From Deltaproteobacteria bacterium (lineage in GTDB: Bacteria; Desulfobacterota; Syntrophia; Syntrophales; UBA5619): 12,726 bases of DNA. Positions 8,153 to 12,726 of this stretch are shown piece by piece. Positions within the stretch are counted from its first letter, which is position 1. Each line of letters begins with the position of its first letter. The notes beneath the pieces are model-generated. The model saw only the letters and a program-made list of their open reading frames with translations. It was not told where the DNA came from and ran no database searches. Position numbers and translations under genes: made by a program. Where the stretch lies: the NCBI GenBank assembly GCA_026388345.1, contig JAPLJY010000057.1, positions 1 through 12,726 of the forward strand. The letters are read 5' to 3'.

Positions 8153-9508
8153 ATGAATCCGGAGGTGTTTCGCGAGTATGACATCAGGGGTGTTGTGGAC
8201 AAGGATCTGACCCCGGATTTTGTCTACCTTCTGGGCAGGGCGATCGGCGCCTATGCCGTCCGTCACAGCGTGCGGACCATGGTCCTGGGTCGGGATTGCC
8301 GACTCAGTTCGGATATGTACCAGGATGCCGTATGCCGGGGGATTCTGTCCGCAGGCATTGATGTGACCGACATCGGCCTCTGCGCCACCCCCATGCTCTA
8401 CTTCGCAATCCGCCATTTCCGGATGGACGGCGGCGTAATGGTCACGGGAAGCCACAATCCTCCGAATTTCAACGGTTTCAAGATCTGCATTGGTCCGGAT
8501 ACGATCTACGGAGAACAGATTCAGGCACTCAGGAAGATCATCGAAGAAGGGGCCTATATCGACGGAACGGGAACATTCTCCCGCCAGGAAATCGCGGATA
8601 TCTACCGGGACCATCTCTTTGCGAACGTGAAGGTCAAGCCCGGCCACCGAATCGTTATCGACGGCGGTAACGGCGTGGGCGGCTTCTTCGCCCTCCCCCT
8701 GCTGAAGCGGTACAACTGCCGCGTCACCCACATCTACTGCGATCCGGACGGCCGCTTCCCCAACCACCATCCTGATCCCACCATACCTGATAATTTGCGC
8801 GAATTAACCCGCCTGGTCCTGGAAGAGAAGGCCGAAGCCGGTATCGCCTACGACGGTGACGCCGACCGGATCGGCGTGATCACCGATCGCGGAGATGTGC
8901 TCTGGGGCGATGAGTTGCTGCTGCTCTTCTCCCGCTTCATCCTGAAGGCACATCCCGGTGCGGCCATTATCGGGGAGGTCAAATGCTCGCAGAAACTCTT
9001 TGACGACATCGCCAGGAACGGTGGGCGGGCGATCATGTGGAAGGCGGGGCATTCGCTGATCAAGGGAAAGATGAAAGAAGAGAATGCCCTCCTGGCCGGG
9101 GAGATGAGCGGTCACATCTTCTTCGCGGACCGCTATTTCGGTTTTGACGACGCAATTTACGCCTCCGTCCGTCTGCTGGAGATTCTCTCCGAATCCGGAA
9201 AGAGGCTGAGCGATCTCCTCTCCGATGTCCCCCGGACCTTCACCACCCCTGAGATCCGCGTTGATTGTCCCGACCGGATCAAAGTTGGCGTCGTGGCAGC
9301 CGTCCGGGAACACTACCGAAAAACACATAATATCATCGATATCGACGGCGTGCGGGTACCCTTCGGTGACGGTTGGGGTCTTCTCAGGGCGTCCAACACA
9401 CAGCCCGTTCTGGTTCTGCGCTTCGAGGCGGCTACGCCGGAACGATTGGCGGCCATCCGCAGGGAGATTGAATCTGTCCTGAATAATGTTTTGAAATCGA
9501 TGGTGTGA
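8153..9508 (+). CDS. Phosphomannomutase/phosphoglucomutase
   Basis: This 451-residue enzyme of the alpha-D-phosphohexomutase family interconverts hexose 1- and 6-phosphates (mannose and/or glucose) for sugar-nucleotide and surface polysaccharide synthesis in the cytoplasm. The N-terminus FREYDIRG (6-13) is typical of the AlgC-like branch. The catalytic phosphoserine is Ser100 in VTGSHNPPNFNGFK. The Mg loop is DGDADRIG (234-241), the sugar-specificity loop is GEMSGH (316-321), and the phosphate-binding loop is RASNTQP (412-418). All four domains and all key residues are present and the length is normal. GEMSGH fits dual mannose/glucose specificity. ATG 8153 lies 7 bases after the previous stop with GAGG upstream, so it is probably cotranscribed. 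It is the last host gene before the phage junction. Confidence 0.93.
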   Translation: MNPEVFREYDIRGVVDKDLTPDFVYLLGRAIGAYAVRHSVRTMVLGRDCRLSSDMYQDAVCRGILSAGIDVTDIGLCATPMLYFAIRHFRMDGGVMVTGSHNPPNFNGFKICIGPDTIYGEQIQALRKIIEEGAYIDGTGTFSRQEIADIYRDHLFANVKVKPGHRIVIDGGNGVGGFFALPLLKRYNCRVTHIYCDPDGRFPNHHPDPTIPDNLRELTRLVLEEKAEAGIAYDGDADRIGVITDRGDVLWGDELLLLFSRFILKAHPGAAIIGEVKCSQKLFDDIARNGGRAIMWKAGHSLIKGKMKEENALLAGEMSGHIFFADRYFGFDDAIYASVRLLEILSESGKRLSDLLSDVPRTFTTPEIRVDCPDRIKVGVVAAVREHYRKTHNIIDIDGVRVPFGDGWGLLRASNTQPVLVLRFEAATPERLAAIRREIESVLNNVLKSMV

Positions 9509-9540
9509 TGTCGGTTGATGCTGGCTAATATCAAAATATA

Positions 9541-9585
9541 TGGTCGGGGCGGAGTGATTTGAACACTCGACATCCTGCTCCCAAA
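9541..9585 (-). other. Attachment site: 3' half of tRNA-Pro(TGG)
   Basis: Read on the - strand, this segment matches a tRNA from the anticodon loop to CCA. It has the loop TTTGGGA (9585-9579, anticodon TGG), the 3' anticodon stem GCAGG, a 5-base variable loop, a T-arm GAGTG/TTCAAAT/CACTC, acceptor strand CGCCCCG, discriminator A and CCA. The expected 5' anticodon strand CCTGC is absent upstream; the bases at 9586-9590 do not pair. Only this half is present, as left by integration of an element into the tRNA gene. The tRNA 5' half should lie at the far end of the element, rejoined to a phage-supplied 3' half. The exact crossover inside the segment is unknown. Confidence 0.82.
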
Positions 9586-9602
9586 AGAGCCATAAGGCTC
9601 TT
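9585..9602 (-). terminator. Weak terminator-like hairpin at the phage edge
   Basis: AAGAGCC (9585-9591) and GGCTCTT (9596-9602) form a perfect 7-bp stem around a 4-base loop. On the - strand it ends in four T residues, two of them stem T and two after it, as would suit the end of the phage lysis operon. On the + strand it is followed after 4 bases by tttt and could also stop the mutase operon. It touches the tRNA fragment, so it belongs to the element. Strength is doubtful. Confidence 0.4.
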
Positions 9603-9677
9603 CGTGTTTTGTAAGAAATTGATATTACTTTTGATTATTTTTCATCATGTCGATGTTTCCCTATGTTTTATGTCATT

Positions 9678-9699
9678 TGTTGGTCAAATGTTGGTCAAA
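9678..9699. repeat. Tandem 11-bp direct repeat near the attachment site
   Basis: The unit TGTTGGTCAAA occurs twice, head to tail and without mismatch (9678-9688 and 9689-9699), in the non-coding stretch between the tRNA fragment and the holin stop. Short direct repeats roughly 100 bp from the core are typical of arm-type binding sites of tyrosine integrases. The role is inferred from position. The rest of 9603-9677 is AT-rich and shows no other recognisable feature. Confidence 0.5.
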
Positions 9700-9717
9700 A
9701 TCCGGGTCACGCTTCCC

Positions 9718-10344
9718 CTAATTAGTCTGTGCCTTTTCTTCTTCTCGTTTCTGTTGCCCTCGATGCCATGCAGCGATCCCGACGGCTGCTCCAGGTATAG
9801 CGAGGAGAGTGGAGATCGCGATCGCAAGTTGAGGTAGAACATTCAATATCGTACTAACTGCTGCGGCCAATGACACCGTGACTAAGACCTTGTAGAACAG
9901 GTAACAGACGAACCAGACAGATGTGAGAGAACCCGCTGCGACAGCGAACCCGTTTGCCGGTCTCCATGCTTTTTGATACCATGCTTCTTTATCGCTGTTC
10001 GCGAGTTCAGCTTGCATGGTGGCGTTGACGGTCTGGAGTTGCGCTGTGGTGGCTTCAGTCGCAGTCTTGAACTCCTGGAACTCAATCTCGCGCATGTGCA
10101 GCTTGAAGTTATTCTCTGCGATCATGGCCTTCAATTTTATCTCTGGGTCCGCAGAAACAGCGTCCAAAATCTCTTCTGGTTTTGCATCGGATCCAAGACC
10201 GAACGCTTTAGCGATTGACCCGAGAGCAGCAACACCAGCCGCAGCCGGAATTCCTACTCCGGTAACGGCAAGAACCTTGGACAATCCTGGTGCATAGTCG
10301 GCAAACACATCACCTATCTTCTGAAAAATGCTTTTTTCTTCCAT
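9718..10344 (-). CDS. Phage holin, three-transmembrane (GTA_holin_3TM-like)
   Basis: This 208-residue membrane protein has a charged, probably coiled-coil middle (about 60-125), then the sequence WYQKAWRPANGF (122-133), and then hydrophobic segments at about 131-151, 152-172 and 173-193, ending in a charged tail (HRGQQKREEEKAQ). A WRP motif just before membrane helices is characteristic of the three-helix holin family of phages and gene-transfer agents. Residues 22-50 are also moderately hydrophobic. The role is to permeabilise the inner membrane so that the endolysin reaches the wall. ATG 10344 follows GAGGAGG, 10 bases after the endolysin stop; an in-frame start at 10380 would overlap the endolysin and lacks a site. 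It is the last gene of the operon and the closest to the attachment site. Confidence 0.75.
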   Translation of the reverse strand: MEEKSIFQKIGDVFADYAPGLSKVLAVTGVGIPAAAGVAALGSIAKAFGLGSDAKPEEILDAVSADPEIKLKAMIAENNFKLHMREIEFQEFKTATEATTAQLQTVNATMQAELANSDKEAWYQKAWRPANGFAVAAGSLTSVWFVCYLFYKVLVTVSLAAAVSTILNVLPQLAIAISTLLAIPGAAVGIAAWHRGQQKREEEKAQTN

Positions 10345-10354
10345 ATCAGCCTCC

Positions 10355-10831
10355 TCACGCAAAAAATTCATGATGCCCAATGGTCTTGATCACTTTCATT
10401 CCAACCTTCAGCAATTTGTCCCTTTGACCTGGTCCCGCCGTTTTCGGATTCATGTATTGGCAGCAGTTCACTTTTGCAAGATCCGGATCGCGGGGAATCT
10501 CCCCCTGCAGCATCCCCGTGGCGATCGCACAACACTCTTGCAGGGCCTTACGTTTACGATATTCCTCGACCCAAGATGAGGCGATTTTCACCGATTCGTC
10601 GTAGTAACTGACTCCCGCCTCTGGCATCGTCCAGGAGAACTGCCAGCGCCACAGAACGACCTCTTTGATGGTCTTACCGTCCCAACTCCGGTGATCGACT
10701 CGTTCGAGGATCACGGTCCCGACAGCGATCTGTCCCTCTCTTGGCTCTCCTCCTGCTTCTCGTTCGATGCAGAGGCCCATGAGTTGCCAGTCCGTGAGCG
10801 AGTTAAATGTTTTTTTGTCTTCTGGTTTCAT
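10355..10831 (-). CDS. SleB-type cell-wall hydrolase (phage endolysin)
   Basis: This 158-residue protein matches the Hydrolase_2/SleB family, which cleaves peptidoglycan glycan strands. Visible landmarks in order: CIEREAGGEPREGQIAVGTV (21-40), where Glu25 aligns with the family's catalytic glutamate; VVLWRWQFSW (58-67); a helix followed by GMLQG (106-110); and the C-terminal GHHEFF (152-157), matching the usual GxHxFY ending. There is no signal peptide or membrane helix, so release depends on a holin, and two candidate membrane proteins flank it. ATG 10831 was chosen because AGAGGGG lies upstream and it overlaps the previous stop as ATGA. An earlier in-frame start at 10864 would extend it into the preceding gene. 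It is probably the lysis enzyme of the prophage. Confidence 0.85.
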   Translation of the reverse strand: MKPEDKKTFNSLTDWQLMGLCIEREAGGEPREGQIAVGTVILERVDHRSWDGKTIKEVVLWRWQFSWTMPEAGVSYYDESVKIASSWVEEYRKRKALQECCAIATGMLQGEIPRDPDLAKVNCCQYMNPKTAGPGQRDKLLKVGMKVIKTIGHHEFFA

Positions 10832-11235
10832 GACGGCCCCTCTGAAATGACGACCTGTCCGCACTCAGGCTTGCATCCGTCCTGATTACAGTTAATGATG
10901 TGGGAATGATGATTGACCCGGCGCCACATCTCGGCGTGGTCCTCCTTGTTGGTGTCGAGGTCTGTCTGGTCCGCCTTTCCCTTTATGTCGATGCACATTT
11001 CGTTCATCTTAGTCATTAAGAGTTTGAAACCCACCTTCAGGCCGACACCGAGCAAGATCCCGACAAGAGCGATCAGGGCCGCAAGAATTATCTGCATCAG
11101 GTCCACGTGCTCATACCATGAGGGTGCAGTGGCGGCTGTTGCCTGGATTACGGCGGCGGCGTCAATGACGGACCAGATCAGCATCAGGACCAACAAAAGA
11201 ATTCCGCTCAATATTCTCATTCTGAATGGCGCCAT
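10828..11235 (-). CDS. Phage membrane protein of the lysis cassette, unknown exact role
   Basis: This 135-residue protein has a first hydrophobic helix at about 8-24, followed by AAA at 26-28 so that a cleaved signal peptide is possible. A second membrane helix lies at about 46-66, and then a polar tail. The tail contains HAEMWRRVNHHSH (100-112) and three cysteines (116, 121, 125) close to several histidines, a possible metal site. Similar RVNHH-containing tails occur in small phage proteins. Placed just before the endolysin (ATGA overlap), it may be a holin, antiholin or spanin-like component; nothing decides among these. The start could also be GTG 11271, which overlaps the upstream stop as GTGA. 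ATG 11235 is preferred because GGGGG lies about 10 bases upstream, but both remain possible. Confidence 0.65.
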   Translation of the reverse strand: MAPFRMRILSGILLLVLMLIWSVIDAAAVIQATAATAPSWYEHVDLMQIILAALIALVGILLGVGLKVGFKLLMTKMNEMCIDIKGKADQTDLDTNKEDHAEMWRRVNHHSHIINCNQDGCKPECGQVVISEGPS

Positions 11236-11267
11236 TAGATCTTTTCCCCCTTTTCTTACGATTGAAA

Positions 11268-11576
11268 TCACGTAAACGAATAATACCGATCTATCCTTTT
11301 CACCGTCGCAATAAACGGGATCTCCGCCTCATAAGACTTGCATTGATCCAGCAGGACCTGGCTGCCGGTGAATGCGACATGTTTTTCGTCTCCCATCATG
11401 AACTGGATCGTCAGGCATGATGTCGCGTTGTATTTGCTGTTCTTGACCCTGTACCCGGTGATCATAATCTCCTTGTTCAGGATATCGGCGATCTTTAATT
11501 TTGAACCATCCAGCGGCACGTGGTCCTTGGCGAAATCGCCGAATCGTTTAGGCGGCGGCTTCTGTAATTCCTCCAT
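11268..11576 (-). CDS. Small conserved-looking protein partner of the reverse transcriptase
   Basis: This 102-residue protein begins inside the last 29 bases of the reverse transcriptase gene, with GAGGAG about 10 bases before ATG 11576, so its translation should be coupled to it. An earlier ATG at 11633 is in frame but lies deeper in the RT gene. The N-terminus is basic and proline-rich. The rest alternates beta strands: KIADILNKEIMITGYRV (28-44), CLTIQFMMGDEKHVAFTGS (54-72), VLLDQC (74-79) and IPFIATVKRIDRYYSF (86-101). This pattern, with an FTGSxVLL segment, recalls small OB-fold-like phage proteins that bind single-stranded nucleic acid, but the match is from memory and pattern only. It is not the four-helix Avd protein usual in DGRs. 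Function is unknown. Confidence 0.65.
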   Translation of the reverse strand: MEELQKPPPKRFGDFAKDHVPLDGSKLKIADILNKEIMITGYRVKNSKYNATSCLTIQFMMGDEKHVAFTGSQVLLDQCKSYEAEIPFIATVKRIDRYYSFT

Positions 11577-12579
11577 GTCTGGCCAGCTCCTCCATTCGCT
11601 TGAATTCAACGGCGAGACGGAAATTCTGTGCATTGGCCCACTTCATCCAGCCGTTGATGGATGCCACGGACCCGCGAAAACGATCGAGTGTGATTCTCCC
11701 AGCCGCCAGCAGTCCCGGCAGTTTACCCAACCGCCGCCGGATACGGATCGATGTTGATTTTCGCAGTAAGACATATCCTGGAAAATGCCGGTATCCCAGG
11801 AAATCAACGCCGCGGGATACCGGGAACAGATCGCACTTGCTCAGTGTCAACGTGAGGTGCTCAGACAGAAACCTCTCGATATCCTGGGCCGCGCGATTCA
11901 GCACGGACTTGTCATCACCAAACAGCAGGAAATCGTCGCAGTATCGGACGTAATCCTTGACCCGCAGCGTCTGTTTAACGAATATGTCCAGTTCGCTCAG
12001 GTAGAGATTCCCCATCCACTGGCTGGTATAATTGCCGATCGGAACGTTCTTCCCGTCGGGTGTGCTGTAGATGATCTTATGGAACAGATCCAGGGTGCCG
12101 GGACATTTGATCTTGTTTTTGATGATCTGAAACATGATCGCGTGATCGACGGACGGGTAGAACTTCGAGATATCCATTTTCAGGCAATAGCGATTCCGCC
12201 GGACAAACTCCATCGTGCGCCGGCTGCCCGCGTGAAGGCCGCGGCCGCGGATGCAGGCATAGGAATCGGAGATAAAGAGTTTGGTCCAGATCGGCTCCGC
12301 TACCTGCATCAGCGCATGATGAATAATTCTGTCCGGGGCAAACGGCAGAATGTAGATCATCCTTTTCTTCGGCTCATAAATCCACTTGGTCTTGTAGGGC
12401 GAAGGTTGAAACGTCTTATGGACCAGCAATTCCCGGATTCCGGCCAGGTTGTTTTCCGCGTCGAGCTCGAAACGGCGCACGGCGGCCTTGAAAGATTTTC
12501 CCTTCCGGGTTTCTTGCCAGGCAAGGTGAATATTCTCCGCAGTCGTCAGTTTCTCGTATAGATTCCCGTGTCGTTTCAT
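11548..12579 (-). CDS. Reverse transcriptase, diversity-generating-retroelement type
   Basis: This 343-residue protein is a complete reverse transcriptase. Motifs in order: PDRIIHHAL (82-90), SYACIRGRGLHAG (106-118), YCLKMDISKFYPSVDH (131-146) with catalytic Asp136, PIGNYTSQ (180-187), RYCDDFLLF (212-220) with the YxDD aspartates 215 and 216, and GVDFLGYRHF (257-266), followed by a basic thumb. IGxxxSQ in motif 4 is the hallmark of DGR-type enzymes, where most other RTs have QGxxxSP. There is no maturase, HNH or protease domain, so it is not a standard group II intron protein, and the retron VTG motif is absent. The start is ATG 12579: a stop codon lies two codons upstream. It has no adjacent ribosome-binding site. 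It lies in the phage late operon. Confidence 0.88.
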   Translation of the reverse strand: MKRHGNLYEKLTTAENIHLAWQETRKGKSFKAAVRRFELDAENNLAGIRELLVHKTFQPSPYKTKWIYEPKKRMIYILPFAPDRIIHHALMQVAEPIWTKLFISDSYACIRGRGLHAGSRRTMEFVRRNRYCLKMDISKFYPSVDHAIMFQIIKNKIKCPGTLDLFHKIIYSTPDGKNVPIGNYTSQWMGNLYLSELDIFVKQTLRVKDYVRYCDDFLLFGDDKSVLNRAAQDIERFLSEHLTLTLSKCDLFPVSRGVDFLGYRHFPGYVLLRKSTSIRIRRRLGKLPGLLAAGRITLDRFRGSVASINGWMKWANAQNFRLAVEFKRMEELARHGGITEAAA

Positions 12580-12589
12580 CGTTTAATTT

Positions 12590-12630
12590 GTCGCGGGCGA
12601 CGTTCGCTTTCACTACTGGCCGCCCGCGAC
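12590..12630 (-). promoter_or_regulatory. 10-bp hairpin in the leader of the reverse transcriptase gene
   Basis: GTCGCGGGCG (12590-12599) and CGCCCGCGAC (12621-12630) are perfect inverted copies with a 21-base loop. On the - strand the hairpin starts in the last codons of the upstream gene, holds that gene's stop in its loop, and ends 10 bases before the RT start. The sequence GGAGG lies at its 5' foot (12634-12630). There is no T tract, so it is not a standard terminator. It may control RT translation or be part of a structured RNA. Confidence 0.6.
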
Positions 12631-12726
12631 CTCCGCTATGTGTTTTGCCTCCGGATCATCCGGAGACAAGGCCATGAAATCCAGCCAGGAGTTTCGCTCA
12701 AAATTGCAATCCTGTATCCGAGACGA
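12613..12726 (-). CDS. Unknown phage protein, C-terminal 37 residues (5' part outside window)
   Basis: On the - strand the frame is open from the window edge at 12726 to a TAG stop at 12615-12613, encoding 37 residues that end in SPDDPEAKHIAEVAGGQ. The open frame, its direction and its position 33 bases before the reverse transcriptase start suggest the end of the preceding gene of the same operon. The visible piece shows no recognisable domain. It does not look like the C-terminus of a DGR C-type-lectin target, nor like an Avd protein, but it is too short to exclude much. It is followed by the RT leader hairpin. Confidence 0.5.
   Translation of the reverse strand, partial: SSRIQDCNFERNSWLDFMALSPDDPEAKHIAEVAGGQ

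Noticed and set aside
7072..8202. 376-codon open frame on the - strand
   Set aside because: It lies opposite the BioD/DRTGG gene, which has recognisable domains, a good ribosome site and operon context; this one is a mirror artefact.
9559..9837. 92-codon + strand open frame at the junction
   Set aside because: It begins in the tRNA fragment, crosses the repeat and ends inside the holin gene; its hydrophobic stretch comes from AT-rich DNA.
11785..12561. 258-codon open frame on the + strand opposite the reverse transcriptase
   Set aside because: It is antisense to a protein with complete RT motifs, has no recognisable domain and no gene neighbours on that strand.
11548..12579. Group II intron reverse transcriptase
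   Set aside because: There is no maturase X, DNA-binding or HNH domain, the gene overlaps its neighbour, and no intron RNA domain V is seen nearby.
11548..12726. Retron
   Set aside because: The RT lacks the VTG motif and has the DGR-type motif 4. The leader hairpin alone does not make an msr/msd pair.
9586..12726. CRISPR array
   Set aside because: No regularly spaced direct repeats; the only tandem repeat is two 11-bp units without spacer.

Overview
The window joins about 9.5 kb of ordinary bacterial chromosome to the first 3.1 kb of an integrated phage. Protein families, gene order and codon use suggest an anaerobic deltaproteobacterium (Desulfobacterota, perhaps Syntrophales-like). This is inferred from recalled family resemblance, not from a search.

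Host part (1-9540, all + strand except the tRNA fragment at its right edge). It begins inside a Ca-binding FG-GAP/VCBS repeat protein (stop at 1092). A tRNA gene with a CAT anticodon follows (1207-1283), with a promoter-like sequence upstream and a strong terminator downstream. Next come two pairs of overlapping genes: a YheT-type alpha/beta hydrolase with a Nudix hydrolase (8-nt overlap), and a class I/II aminotransferase with a HAD phosphatase (GTGA overlap). A new promoter at about 5070-5099, overlapped by a perfect inverted repeat, precedes a three-gene operon: an acetyl-CoA hydrolase/CoA-transferase fused to a GNAT acetyltransferase, a BioD-like/DRTGG protein resembling the N-terminal part of long phosphotransacetylases, and a phosphomannomutase/phosphoglucomutase. 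The first two suggest an acyl-CoA/acetate metabolism or sensing module. The mutase feeds sugar-nucleotide synthesis.

Junction (9541-9717). Just after the mutase lies only the 3' half of a tRNA-Pro(TGG) gene on the - strand, from the anticodon loop to CCA. Its 5' half is replaced by unrelated DNA. This is the expected scar of tyrosine-integrase insertion into a tRNA gene, so it is called an attachment site. It is followed by a small hairpin and a perfect tandem 11-bp repeat that could be an integrase arm site.

Phage part (9586-12726, all genes on the - strand, transcribed toward the junction). In transcription order: the end of an unknown gene, a 10-bp hairpin, a reverse transcriptase of the diversity-generating-retroelement (DGR) type, a small overlapping partner gene, a two-helix membrane protein, a SleB-type cell-wall hydrolase, and a three-helix holin. 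From the reverse transcriptase onward the genes overlap or nearly touch, so they look like one late/lysis operon. The reverse transcriptase, its tightly coupled partner and the unusual leader hairpin are the most interesting part. No template repeat, variable repeat or Avd gene is visible here; if they exist they lie to the right of 12726.
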